DNA of 64,000 nucleotides, taken from contig CM051455.1 in the NCBI GenBank assembly GCA_028274465.1, positions 54,454,738 through 54,518,737 on the forward strand, read 5' to 3'. Positions 46,890 through 58,360 of the stretch are shown piece by piece. Source of the DNA: Plantago ovata. Its lineage: Eukaryota > Streptophyta > Magnoliopsida > Lamiales > Plantaginaceae. The first letter of the stretch is position 1, and each line of letters starts with the position of its first letter. The position numbers and the translations under genes are program-made. The notes beneath the pieces are model-generated. The model did not search any database. It saw only the letters and a list, made by a program, of their open reading frames with translations, and was not told where the DNA came from.

Positions 46890-47435
46890 GGAGCTGGTGG
46901 TATTGGTGAGCTAGCTAAGATCGAAGAAACAACTGAGAAGGTTGAAATTAGTATCCGCGTGAAGAATAAGAATTGGATGGACGACATTTTTATACGGTGA
47001 AAGTATGCACAAGCGTTTCTGGGTTTGCGCGTCAGGTACATTTTTTTAAGTAAAGTAAATACAAGTGTGTTTTTTTATGAGAAACCAACATATAAACAGT
47101 ACTTCCACACTGATAAATAATAGAGCATGATGATGCTAGGAGTGGGACGAAGAAAAATTAGAAAAATATTGTCCGCATGACTTTAAAACGCACCCGCTAA
47201 CCGGGGAGAGTCCTAGGAGAATGGCATTTGAACTTTAGGAATACCCTTTATTTTCGCACGGTCAAATATAATAACGTTCATTTGTTAATACATGATTACG
47301 TCATGTCTGATTGAACTGTGAAAATCTAAATTGATATGGACTGAACTGAATTGAACGTATTTAAATTATAAAATTTTCAACCAAACAAATTTAAATAAAA
47401 CTAAACTGAAATAATCAATAGCATGAAACAGGGCA
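46890..47435. other. Intergenic, no gene seen
   Basis: Separates the second XTH from its inverted fragment; AT-rich. Confidence 0.5.
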
Positions 47436-47732
47436 TACTGCAGCTTGTGGGATGCCAATGAATGGGCAACACAAGGCGGTTGGGTCAAGACAGACTGGAC
47501 TAAAGCTCCATTTACTGCCACGTACAGAAACTTCAACATCGATGCATTTATATCAGGCTCATCTTGCTCGGATACTTTCAATAACGCGGCTTGGCAAACA
47601 CAACAACTAGATGCTAATGGTCGAAACAGGCTGAGATGGGTTCAGCAGAAGCACATGATCTACAACTACTGCAGTGACTTTCGAAGGTTTCCCCAAGGAA
47701 TCCCAGCTGAATGCAAGCGTTCCAGGTTCTGA
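47436..47732 (+). pseudogene. XTH exon 3 fragment, inverted relative to the neighbouring gene
   Basis: From YCSLWDANEWATQGG to the stop after ECKRSRF, 98 residues that differ from the second XTH at only a few positions (e.g. D to N, R to W, C to F). The catalytic domain and exons 1-2 are absent, and the cysteine after NINA is replaced by Phe. Similarity continues briefly into the 3' UTR (ACTGTAATCCAT). It is an inverted partial duplicate of the gene at 45710-46783 and cannot be an active enzyme. Confidence 0.92.
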
Positions 47733-47903
47733 TGGGAAATTTAATAAGTACTGTAATCCATTGGTAAACAAAATTCTGTAAATTGTTTCATTCATATTCC
47801 AATTTTTATCTTGAACAACATAGGAATAACAACATACTTTTAACTTCTGACACAAAATTAAAATTACTACATTATGCATTCCAGTAATTGAAATACTTTG
47901 ATA

Positions 47904-49148
47904 TCAGTATTGAGGTGTGAACCAGCCTATTTTAGACCTGCAAGGATATTTGACACACTTAGAAGATTTTCGACGCATTTTATTTCGACTCACAAAGAAC
48001 TTGCCATGTTCCCGAACCAACCACATTTTTGGAAGTGGAATATTGTTGCACTGTCCTATAGCATTACCAGTCGCAAAATATATGCAATCTGGCACAACTC
48101 CCTGTCCCATCGGAACTGAATGGCAGCCTGTATCTCCCAAGAATATAGCTTCCTTTTCCATGTTAGCCGTGTTATCTTCATCATCAACAGAACTACGAAC
48201 TGATATACGTGTGGTCTGCTGGGATCCGAAGCTTTGTAAGAAAACACCTCTGTAACAACTCAAGTGAGCTACTACGAAGAGTACTTGTCCTGTAACAGAT
48301 GACTCCACTAAGCGCCAACGTGTGGTCGTTCGTTGGGTAATTTGACCTTCAATATGATCAAGTTGAACTTCCGGTATGAGTATTGGTTCCAGTTCGACTA
48401 CACAATCCTTGAGAGTAGCTTTGAATTCTTTTGACAGGAAAGTTTCTCTTTCAGCTTCTGATGGGAATTTCAAGTTAGCAAGAACTATAAGCTTTCCAGC
48501 ATGGAACATGATATCTTCGTAGTTTACAACGTTCTTTGCTTCTCGTGCATCGTTGAACACAGTCCATTCTACCTCTTGCGGTGTACAAAGAGCGATTCTC
48601 CGACCTCTTCGGGTTTGAAAAACAACAGCCACCACACACTCGATACACCCCAGTGAAAATACTTCCACGCGTTTAATGGCACTAGAGAAATATGTTATCT
48701 TTACTAATCCCCGTACACGATCTGCTACACAATCCTGATAAAAGGGAAGGGTTATTACCGGAGGCAGTTTTCGAGTTACACCAGAAAGAGGATTCCACAA
48801 GAACATATCTGGGTTTAAGTGTGACCCGACCGTAATGGCAAGCCAACCATGGGAAGATCCACAACACAAGGCTTGTTTTTTACTACCGTCTAAAGTAGGA
48901 AACTGGAATCGATAAATCTTTTCCTCCTCCTCAGACATGGTCTTGAAACATATCTCTGACGAATAAGATTCCGGTTTACTTAAAGTATCAGGAGATAATA
49001 TTTGCCAAGGAGCCTCCGGGGCCATGGGGATGTGACGTTGCCTAAGGATATGGTTCCACAACTTGCATACTAGCCTAAGCCTGAAACGATCGCCTATGCA
49101 TAGCTTTTGGAATATTGACTCTAAAATATCGACTGGCAAGAAGTCCAT
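47904..49148 (-). CDS. F-box/DUF295 protein, intact
   Basis: A single exon of 414 residues from ATG 49148 with a TATA box at 49178-49187. The F-box is at residues 1-40 (FLPVDILESIFQKLCIGDRFRLRLVCKLWNHIL), which would bind SKP1 in an SCF ubiquitin ligase. The middle region has CCGSSHGWLAI and MFLWNPLSG, and the C-terminal DUF295 block reads IFLGDTGCHSVPMGQG...DCIYF. Substrates of this family are mostly unknown. The gene lies head-to-head with the related broken gene at 50236-51529. Confidence 0.9.
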   Translation of the reverse strand: MDFLPVDILESIFQKLCIGDRFRLRLVCKLWNHILRQRHIPMAPEAPWQILSPDTLSKPESYSSEICFKTMSEEEEKIYRFQFPTLDGSKKQALCCGSSHGWLAITVGSHLNPDMFLWNPLSGVTRKLPPVITLPFYQDCVADRVRGLVKITYFSSAIKRVEVFSLGCIECVVAVVFQTRRGRRIALCTPQEVEWTVFNDAREAKNVVNYEDIMFHAGKLIVLANLKFPSEAERETFLSKEFKATLKDCVVELEPILIPEVQLDHIEGQITQRTTTRWRLVESSVTGQVLFVVAHLSCYRGVFLQSFGSQQTTRISVRSSVDDEDNTANMEKEAIFLGDTGCHSVPMGQGVVPDCIYFATGNAIGQCNNIPLPKMWLVREHGKFFVSRNKMRRKSSKCVKYPCRSKIGWFTPQY

Positions 49149-49500
49149 TGTTCAGGAGCAGTTGATTCACTTGTTTCTTATATATCAGAACACAAAGGAG
49201 AAGAAGATATCAAGTCAATTGGACAAAAAATAAAAAAGAGATCAATATATATACTATGATGGTATACTTCTACTCTGTTCGTACACGTACTATAGTAGAA
49301 TACCACTAGGATTCAATATTTAGGAATCCCACAAAAAAAGGTAAAACAAGTTCCCGTTTAATTTTATTGATCTTTTCCGATTATGGGACCACATAAGATA
49401 TATTAAGTCCCCAACTTTCCCCCCAGCATATATAGCATAACTTCTAGACTTCTAGTTCTCTGAACTTTAATAATCTAACACTAATCAGACAAAAGCCAGC
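49149..49500. other. Short intergenic stretch
   Basis: Promoter region of the F-box gene (TATATAAG at 49178-49187); nothing else recognised. Confidence 0.5.
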
Positions 49501-49690
49501 AATAGAATTCATCAATAAGCCTACATAAAATTGAATTCCGATATACACACACATATATATAGAGTGCCAAGTAGATTAGATATATATGTACTTTTTTTGT
49601 AATAGAATTCATCAATAAGCCTACATAAAATTGAATTCCGATATACACACACATATATATAGAGTGCCAAGTAGATTAGATATATATGTA
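49501..49690. repeat. Exact tandem duplication, period 100 bp
   Basis: The 90 bp at 49501-49590 recur without visible change at 49601-49690, separated by CTTTTTTTGT. Identity suggests very recent origin or an assembly duplication. Confidence 0.92.
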
Positions 49691-49699
49691 CGTTCTGTT

Positions 49700-50180
49700 T
49701 AAAGCTCCAATCGGAGCTTCCCATTGGGCAGCTCCGATCGGAGCTTTAAACACCTCCGATTGGAGGAGCTTTCAATTTTTTTTTAAATTTTTTTTATTTA
49801 ATTTGTTTTTTTTTCTTTTATAAAAATATGGAGTGAAATATGAATCAATAATTGTGTGTGGATCATTTTGTTATAATATTTAAGAACATTTTGAGATTTA
49901 TATAACTAATGGGGGTTAATTTAAATAATTTATAGTCAATTTTGTAAAATAGAAAAATTTAGAGTCAAATATGTAATAAAATAGAATTGAAGTTGTTTGG
50001 TTTTTTTTGAAAACTAAAACTTAAATGAGGGCAAAATGGTACATTCCAGGCCTTAATTCGCTAAATTTCAAGGTCGTGGGTTAAAATGTAAATGATTTGC
50101 ACTAACAGGCGGTAATGCGTAGTTGTTGAACTAGTAGGGGCCGATGTGTAATTGATGAAACTAGCAGGGGATCTTGATGC
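49700..50180. mobile_element. Truncated copy of the palindrome-rich Mutator-type MITE
   Basis: Begins with hairpin-forming GCTCCGATCGGAGCTTT units (49705-49775), then a T-rich run, then sequence similar in order to the right half of the element at 52646-53539 (GAGTTGTTTGGT-like, GAGGGCAAAATGG, ...CTAGCAGGGGATC). The left TIR is missing. Its end lies about 60 bp upstream of the broken F-box ATG. Confidence 0.6.
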
Positions 50181-50235
50181 AAATTTCCCAATTATTATCG
50201 AACAGAAAAAGATCGAACAGAACGTACGTGATCCC

Positions 50236-51529
50236 ATGGAGAAGGAAGGTATCATCTGGAAAGGATTTCCAGATGTTGCAATCCGAAAAATCTTTGGAGA
50301 ATTGAGAACACTCGATCGAGCTCGTTTGAGGCTTGTATGCAAGTCCTGGAAACAAATCTTGACCCGAGATGACTTACCTCAATCAAAGGAAATACCGTGG
50401 GAGTTCCAACCTGACCAATCATGTTTCGATCCAGACTCCAAAGTTCTAACTTCAATATCCTTCTGCAGTTGCTTGATAATGGAGTTACTGAAAAAGAATG
50501 CCGTTTTGATTTGCCCAAATTTCACGGGGACGATGATGATATGCGTGGAGGTTGGTACTGTGGATGTTCCAATGGGTCGTTGGTTATAGTTGCAGGTCCA
50601 AGATCGGATCCTGACATATTCTTATGGAACCCGTTCACCAGTAATTCTCAAAGGTTGCCTCCCCTGTCAACAATCGAGTTTCCTGAAACTTTTGAAATAT
50701 CAAAACAACAATATAACATATCGCACTACATGAAACGAGTCCAAGTATCTTTGCGAGGATTCACGGTGGCTGTGATTTTTTGTCATCCCCTAGGTAAAGG
50801 GACCCAAGATTTCATGGCGTTGTGCACACCGCAAGATACTAGTTGGACAGTTTTCAAAGATGACTATACGCACCATGTGCTCGAGGATATATTGTTTCAT
50901 GATGATAAGCTTTACGTCTTGGAAATAGAACGTGTGATTGATGAGGACGAAGAGGAGGTGGGGACGACGAGGAGGACAACCTATATGAATTCCAAGTCGT
51001 CAATCTCTCTAATTGTAAAGTTCAAGTGTGCATATGTACGTACAGCTACAAGATGAATCCTGGAGCGTGTGACAAGTTATATGATGAAGAGTATGTTGAA
51101 AATCCTATGTTTAACATTATGCCCGCATATGATATACCCTGGCGATTGGGTGCATTTTCAGGGCAACTGTTAGTTATATATATCACTTTTGATAAATATA
51201 CGTTTAACAGCGATTGTGAATGTCCAATGCCAGCGTTCGAGTTCGTTCAAGTTAGGCGGCTGTTGGTGCATACATATGAGGGGTGGGAAAGGGTTCGGCG
51301 TTCAGAGGGGAATAAATCGATTATGTTGGTAGACAATGGTTTAGTAACGATACCTGGTGAGCTTAGGGGCGCAAATTTTATATTCTACAAAATGACTAAT
51401 GAACATGGAGGAGGATTTGTCAAGGGCATCATCGATCATATGGTTGTGGTTGAAGATGCATACTCCCACTTGCTAGGCAACGGTCGCGTTACAACAGAAT
51501 TCATCGAATATGTTACTTTGGTTGTTTAA
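50236..51529 (+). pseudogene. F-box/DUF295 protein, broken by two frameshifts
   Basis: Starts MEKEGIIWKGFPDVAIRKIFGEL with the F-box (ARLRLVCKSWKQIL). A frame change near 50450 leads to LLQLLDNGVTEKECRFDLPKF, GWYCGCSNGSLVI and DIFLWNPFTSNSQRLPP; a second near 50970, in a GAGGACGAGGAGG tract, leads to LYEFQVVNLSNCKVQ and the C-terminal part (LRGANFIFYKM, GNGRVTTEFI). It resembles its neighbour in architecture (FLWNP, ALCTPQ, WTVF) and both belong to one family, but they have diverged well beyond recent duplication. A MITE fragment lies in its promoter position. Confidence 0.85.
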
Positions 51530-52645
51530 ATTATTCTGCAAGATGTTCCCAAGGACTAAAGATAATCACCAAGTTAGTGGGAGCTTGCGTGTCAGAACTT
51601 AAGTCCTAAAATTAGCCACTAGTTGATGGTCATTGAGATATGGGATATCAATGATGCGATAGAGACTAGCATGTGTTGCATCAGATCCTTTGAGGATGTA
51701 GTAGTTCTCACTGCTGCAAATAGCTTGGTTATTCATGATGGACACATGGACACTTTGGAAAGTGTTGGCATACTCAGCCGAGAAACCATTTGGTAAATTC
51801 TATTAAGTGTCTATGGGAGTATCGGATTGTAGGGTGATGTAATAGTCCTCAGACTTAAGGTCAATACTACATCATATGTGGAATAATATACTTTGACCAT
51901 GCGCAACGCTTGCACTCTTAAAGTAGGGTAGATACGACATGCATGCGTTGGGTATATTAGGAAGCATATGGTGTGAGTGATTGGACCAAGATCAGGATTC
52001 ATTCCTCCGAATAGATTCAAGGAGAGAATACTCTACATCTCATATTTAGTGCGATCATTAGTCAGTGGCCACTGCAAAGATATATGTCAAAATGGTGTTT
52101 GGACATAATCATCTAGATCGACTAAGAAGATTGAGAGACAATGGATGAGTTATTGGAATAGACACTAATCCATATTCTAGACTCATTCGAGTATTCGAGA
52201 ATGAAAGGACCGTATCATCAAAGTACTCTACATCACAGGCAGTTTGTATCTCCTCAACAAACGTTCCCTTACATATTAGTATTGTCTAGTGACGACTGTC
52301 TAGGAATATTCACTGAGACCTTGATTTGATCATTGTCTAATATGTGAGGGTCTATGGGTCATATACAACTAGGTGATAATTCTCCCGATTAAGCATTAGG
52401 GTAAATTAAATGTCAATTGGATTGATAAGATTGATTTACTATTGTCAATGACATTTCATTTGATGGAAATCAATAATTAAGTTAAAATCGGATTTATGAC
52501 TTAATTACTATATTAAATAAAATATAAATTGGATTGATAAATATTTAATTTAATATTATTGAGAATGTTCTATTGATAGAATTAATTAATTAAGTTGAAT
52601 TGAATTCAATGTACTTAATTAATTTATACTTTTAGAAAGTAAATT
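51530..52645. other. Intergenic, possible retroelement remnant
   Basis: No gene recognised. The stretch 51620-52480 is less AT-rich, and its right part resembles a copia-like LTR or flank, but neither termini nor a PBS could be identified. Confidence 0.4.
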
Positions 52646-53539
52646 AGGAGTTTTTACGTCTACCACCCCTACTAGACGACCCAATTACAGATACACCCAT
52701 CTTAGTCAAACTATTACATCTAGGTCCAAAATTCGAAAATTGCTTTGACCAACTTAAGGTTTACTGTTCAATATCTTCATACCAAACATGGCCTTAACAT
52801 TTTTTTTTCCTTTTTTTCCTTTTTCTTCTTTCCTCATTCTTCTTCCCTCCTCCTTCTTCTTCTTTCTTCTTCTTCTTCTTAATTGGAATCGGAGCTGTGT
52901 AGCTCCGTTCAGATCGAAGCTGTAAAGCTCCGGGAGCTGTAATTCTCCGATCTAGTCGGAGCAGACAGCTCCGATCAGAACGGGGCTGCGTAGCTCCGTT
53001 CAGATCGGAGCTTTATACCTCCGATCTAGTCGGAGCTTGTACAGCTCCGTTCAGAGCGGAGCTGTAAAGCTCCGATCAGGTCGGAGCTGTACAGCTCCGG
53101 CCGGCGAGCTGTACAACTCCAGCTGTCTCTTTTTTATTTATTTTTTTATTATTTTTTTTATTTTTTTGAAAATCCTTTTGGGTTAATTTTAAGATTTAAA
53201 ATTATTAGGGTTCAGTTTGCAATAATATTTGAGGCAATTTTGAAATTTAAAAAAGTTATATGCCTTATGTTGAATTAATAAGTGTCAAATTGGTGAAATT
53301 AAAAAGATTTGAGGCTAATGTGTAATTAATGAAAATTGGAGTTGTTTGGTCAAAGTCAGAATTCAATATTTGACCGAGGGTAAAAATGTCTTTACATTGA
53401 TTTAATTCGTCAATAGTCAAATTCGTGGTTTTAGTTGTAATTAAATCTATCTAATAAGGGTGTTGGATGTAATTGTTTGGCTAACGAGGGTCTATCTGTA
53501 ATAAAATGAACTAACAAGGGTAGTATATGTAAGAAGCCT
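52646..53539. mobile_element. Mutator-type MITE with an internal palindrome array
   Basis: 894 bp flanked by the perfect 9-bp duplication AAGTAAATT (52637-52645, 53540-53548). The ends are imperfect inverted repeats of about 75 bp (AGGAGTTTTTACGTCTACC / its inverse at the right end, with a shared ATTACAGATA block). The interior (52886-53128) is a GC-rich run of alternating AGCTCCG and CGGAGCT units separated by short variable spacers, then T-rich sequence. No coding frame. A 9-bp duplication indicates Mutator-type transposition. Confidence 0.85.
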
Positions 53540-53548
53540 AAGTAAATT

Positions 53549-54937
53549 AATTAAATTAGATTTAATTAATAAAAGAAGAAAAGAATAATTAGATTAAATT
53601 GGATTTAATTAATTAAAGTTAGAATGTGCATTTGAACCAATTTAGAATGAGGTTCAAGTGTTAAAAGCCCAAAAGAAAAGGATCGATAGTAGTGGGTTTC
53701 GAAAAATACTCTAAATACTTCAATGTAAACTACTTGCAAAGAAAAATACTACATGCATACTCTAAATATTTCAATGTAAACTACATGGAAAGAAAAGTAC
53801 TACATATTCAGATAGGCATCGATTGGTTGGCTACTGTAGCCTGTAAAAGGCCGTTGACCACGCCATTTCCGGCCGATTGGTAGCAATTGGCGTGTGTGTG
53901 TTTTTGGCCCGGGCAGCCTTGGCGGCGTGCAGCTGCGTTTTGAAACCCACTGTTTCACAGCCAATGCAGTGTTTCAAAACCGGGGGGGGGCAACGTTTTT
54001 CGTTTTGCAGGCTGCAAGTGTTTTGGACTCCACCTGATAATACTGCGGTGTCCTCTTGGAAATCATCTATTTACTGTTGTTGCCACTGCCCTAAACGTAT
54101 ATATACCCATTTTGCTGCAGATCTGTGCTTTATTTTCCATCTACAGCAGCCGAAGGTTTGCTCTTCTTCTCTGTTTTGCTCCTTTGCAAGCTTATTTCTT
54201 TCTTCCGGTTGAGCTCAGGTCTGATTTAGTTTAATCTTCATGTTGTAGGAATCGTTTAGGAGCAGAATTGTGAAGAGGTGAGACCATTTTGCTGTCAAAA
54301 TTGAGGAGAAAGTGTTACCAGATTTTGGAAGTTATAAGTTGTAGCTTTACTTGTGCATTTATTGAGTGAGGAGTATGAATGTTTTGCATTTATTAGCAAG
54401 ATCTTTGTCTGATGAGTTAGGGGAAGCATTTATGCTAGATTCCCCCTAAAGCATTTATGACATTAATGCTAGAATCTGTTTTGTTTACTTTGGTTATTTT
54501 CCCCAGATTTGCTGTATGTGGTGGTCATAAGCTAACATGTTCGAGTATATGTGATAATTGGTGCTACAATTCAGAGATGTTTTCACATGTTCGTAACATT
54601 CTGGGTGTTTTTTCTTGCTTATGGTTTGATGATATTGTTGTGTGTGCATTCCTCTGAGGTTGTGGTTGCTGTTCGTTGTTGTTCTTCTTATATTGCTGTG
54701 CTTTCGTTTCATGTGCTTATAAGATATGCCGTACAATGCAAATGTAGTTACAGTTTGAGCAATGGTTAACGATGAACGACGAATTTGGATACTACGCTCG
54801 TTTGTGTTGATCAATTTAGGGATGATGGTTTCTTTGTTTTGGTACTACACTAGTCATGTGAGGCCTTACTTGCCTCGTAAGCGAAGAGGGGGAGGCGCTA
54901 TAGAATCCTCAGTAAGATAGATGGACAGAGGGAGTAC
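53549..54937. other. Region before the Harbinger transposase; short tandem duplication
   Basis: A 51-bp unit (TACTCTAAATACTTCAATG...) occurs twice at 53707-53757 and 53758-53808. The stretch 53890-54240 is GC-richer and probably contains the transposon's 5' part, but no TIR could be fixed. Confidence 0.5.
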
Positions 54938-56239
54938 ATGTCGAGATTAACAAAGATGAATGATGTTGATACAAAGAACTCCCTCCGTATGGATAGAGAG
55001 TGTTTTCAGCATTTCTGTTTCATGCTCAGAGATAGTGGGGGGCTCCGGGGCAGCCGCTGGGTGAGTTTAGAGGAGAAGGTTGCTACTTTCTTAGCCATTT
55101 TAGGTCACCACACGAAACACCGTGTTGCCATGTTTGCTTGGAGACAGTCGGCCCATACTGTTAGCACATATTTCAACCAGGTGCTGCAGTGTGTGCTGAA
55201 ACTACATACAATATTGCTTGTTGAACCTATTCCGATCCCTAACGACTGCGAGGAAGAGCCTTGGTGCCATTTCCAGGTTATAAGTTGCTTGTATTAAGAG
55301 TTCATATATGAATTGGTAAGTTCAAAAGCGTACAAGTCATTCTTTCACTAACAATATACTTTTGCCATGTTATGCAGCAATGCCTTGGGGCACTTGATGG
55401 ATCGTACATAAAGGTGCAATGTCCGAGTAGCGTTCATTCTCTATATCGTAACAGGAAGGGATTTCTGTCCGTGAACGTGCTTGGGGTATGTGACAAGGAC
55501 ATGAAGTTCATATACGTATTAACGGGGTGGGAAGGATCTGATGCCGACAGTCGAGTGCTTCGTGATGCAATGAACCGGACAGATGGGGCATTTTCTGTTC
55601 CTAGAGGTAGAAACTTGACCTGTTAAGATCACATTCCAACGGCGGTCAGTTTATTGCGCGCTGTTCTTTTGACAACATGTATGAAAGTTAACTTGATTTC
55701 ATTTAATGTGTAGGTTACTACTACCTTGTTGATGCCGGCTACATGAATGCACCCGGTTTCCTCCCCCCTTTCCGGAAGACAAGGTATCACCTGAGGAGTG
55801 GGAGGATTCGAATATGCGCCCTAAGACACCGAAGGAGTACTTCAATCTGAAGCACTCACAAGCCAGGAATGTGATTGAGAGGGCTTGGGGCCTTTTGAAG
55901 AAGAGATTCGGGATCCTTCAATCCAACTCTCACTACCCTTTGGACACACAGAATGACATCATATTAGCCTGCTGCCTCATACACAACTTTCTAAGGATTA
56001 GGAGGAGCGATGATGAGTGGCTTGGCATGGAGAAGACTGATGAGCTTCCTGACGGTGGGTTTGAGGAAGTGGACCTGGATCCAGATCACTATGCCGCCGC
56101 TAGAGCGATCCCTGATCCGGAACCCATAGATGTCTTAAGGAAGTGTTCTGAGTGGAAGCAATTTCGCAGAACTCGGGCCGAGAGGATGTATTTTGGATGG
56201 AAGAAGATATATGCGTTGAGGCATCTAGGCAACAAATGA
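54938..56239 (+). pseudogene. PIF/Harbinger transposase (DDE), one frameshift
   Basis: Exons 54938-55276, 55378-55606 and 55714-56239 with GT-AG introns in matching phase. N-terminal region: RMDRECFQHFCFMLRDSGGLRGS, KVATFLAILGHHTKHRV (DUF8040-like). Catalytic core: GALDGSYI (D at 55396), DADSRVL (D at 55546) and RNVIERAWGLLKKRF (E at 55877) make up a DDE triad; YYYLVDAGYMNAPGFLPPFRKTRYHL is the typical conserved block. A single frameshift near 55795, directly after this block, separates the last third. Otherwise all motifs are intact, so the copy has decayed little or contains an assembly indel. The enzyme excises and inserts Harbinger elements at TWA sites. Confidence 0.92.
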
Positions 56240-56574
56240 GTTTCCACACGGATCGTTCTACGAAATGAATTGGTTTAAATTTGGCTTGTTGCATTAATGG
56301 GATATATTCTGTCTATCACAATACTTTAACCGCTTTTGTCGATGGCGATGGTGTTTTATATGCTCTATTATTATTTGGTTTCTGTCTATGTATCCAATAA
56401 CATATAACCGGTGTGATACATTTCTAAGGATATGACTAGTTGATTTGCAATTTCACTTCAGTTCATTGATTTATATGTCATGCTATGTACTCGTGTTTGA
56501 ATTATCTGCCATGAACTTAGTTGTAATAACCTCTTACCTAGTTGAAATCTGACCGGAATTCATTTCTTTTGTAG

Positions 56575-57830
56575 ATGGACTCAAGTGAATACGCCCTCAA
56601 CTTTGGCAACACTCCAGAAGCCCCAACCCCTTTTATGGATACCCCTAGCCAGCAGTTTGAAGTGGTTTTGGAAACTCAAGAACAACCTGTCGACAATCCA
56701 CCCGTTGCAATGATCCAGACCAAGGGAAGGAAAGGCCGGTCCTCCAGAAAGGTCCCCGAAGGCGAACCGAAAAAGAAGAACAGGAAATGGACTACCGAAG
56801 AAGAGGCTGTCTTGATCGAAGAATGCGGAAGGCCAAGCTGTCTGGTCTCAAAAGTGATCAAGGTTTCCGTGCAGGCGGTCTCAACTTCATACAGACGTAC
56901 TTGCAGATGAAGTTGCCTGGTTGCGGTCTAATGGTGTGCCCTCACATCACAAACCAACTCCGCCAGTGGAGAGACAAGCACAAGGAGATCTTGATGATCA
57001 AGTCCCGTAGGGTAATGCTTGGAGTGACACGTCGAAGAACTTCTCCGAATGTCCACCCGAGATATGGTCAAAGATAACCAAGGTAATGAAAATAATCAAA
57101 ACTTATGTAAGGATATATGTTTTGTGGTGCATTATTCTTGACTAAGTTCGACTGATTTTGTCAGGACTACCCTAAGATGGGAGTTTTAAAGGATTTCACT
57201 TGGAACTACTTCGATGACTGGTGTGATATATTTGGCACCGATATAGCTACCGGTAAGAGGTCGAAGGCTTTCGGTCAAGGTCTGAACAAGATTTTGGCAG
57301 GGGACAGGTTTGCCACTGTTTCTGATGATCTGGACATTGGTTACGATTTGAATGCGGATGACCTGGATGGCGAGGTTAACAAGCCCGCTGATCAGACCTT
57401 GACGGATAACGAGAATCCTTCTCCAAATATTCAGGAGAAAACCACAAGGACTTGCATCCCTGATTTCTGTGAAGGAAATGTGGTCCCCAAGAAGAGAAAA
57501 ATGAGGTACAAAACAGAGATCGATACCGCATTTGTTGCTATGATGGAAGGATTTATTAATGTGAGCAAGGAAGCACTCACTGCTCTCCGTGTTCCAATGT
57601 CTGGGGGTACCAATCAACCGGCTGCTGAAGATCTCTCGAAAGAGATGGATGAGATGAATTCAATTCTTAATAGCTTTCCAGGACTGACATCTCAGTACCG
57701 AGTCCCAATTGGCCTGAAGCTTGCTCAAAATGGCACATTGAGAAAGTACTTTCTTAGGATGAACTCTGCTGATCAGTTCACTTACTTGCAGATTGCGATT
57801 TCGAGGGTGGACGGTGAGAAATGTTCCTAA
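56575..57830 (+). pseudogene. PIF/Harbinger ORF1-type Myb/SANT-like protein, frameshifted
   Basis: Begins MDSSEYALNFGNTPEAP, then a basic stretch (KGRKGRSSRKVPEGEPKKKNR) and the Myb/SANT-like domain: KWTTEEEAVLIEE, DQGFRAGGLNFIQTYLQMKLPGCGL, CPHITNQLRQWRDKH. Frame changes near 56825 and 57010 interrupt it. An intron 57084-57164 (CAAG/GTAATG to TTGTCAG) precedes DYPKMGVLKDFTWNYFDDWCDIFGTDIATGKR, after which there is an acidic linker and a helical C-terminus ending at 57830. In Harbinger transposons this protein binds the element ends and helps import the transposase; the two genes lie in the same orientation 335 bp apart. Confidence 0.85.
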
Positions 57831-58360
57831 GCAGCCGGGGGAGCACAGCGTCGGTTACTAAGTCGTCAATGATCATAGTTTGGACTGCCATTGGGAGGTT
57901 CATATTCTGTTTTGCTATTGAACAGGTGAGCAAGTGTTTCGTCTATCTGTTCTACCCTCTCTATGTTGCTCCAAAATATGGAGGCGCTGTGTTTGGATTA
58001 GTTCTTTTAAATTACGTCTATTTCAATCGTGTTGTAATTGTTAAAGACCTTAACATTTTGTGAACCGGATTCTGCAACATTTATTGAAGCATTCGCGGTG
58101 GTGTGTGTATTGACCTCGAATCGGAGTTGTATGTTTTCGTCATGTCTTGATTTTTGGATTAGGCTGTGACAAATATTAAACGGTAAATATAAGGGTACCA
58201 TTAACTTCCTTCTCTCACTTCGTTACACGTGGGAAATAAAGACAACTACTAAATCATGATACGACAAAGTCCATAAGGACAACAACGACACTAATCCATA
58301 CTAGAAATGGAACAGATTTCTTGTGGCGAAAGAAGTTAATCTTGGAATACAGCTGGATAT
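57831..58360. other. 3' region of the Harbinger element / intergenic
   Basis: No gene recognised. A terminal inverted repeat matching the region left of 54938 could not be found by eye. Confidence 0.45.

Noticed and set aside
53890..58200. Exact boundaries and TIRs of the Harbinger element
   Set aside because: No convincing inverted pair with a TWA duplication could be found by eye, so only its two genes are annotated.
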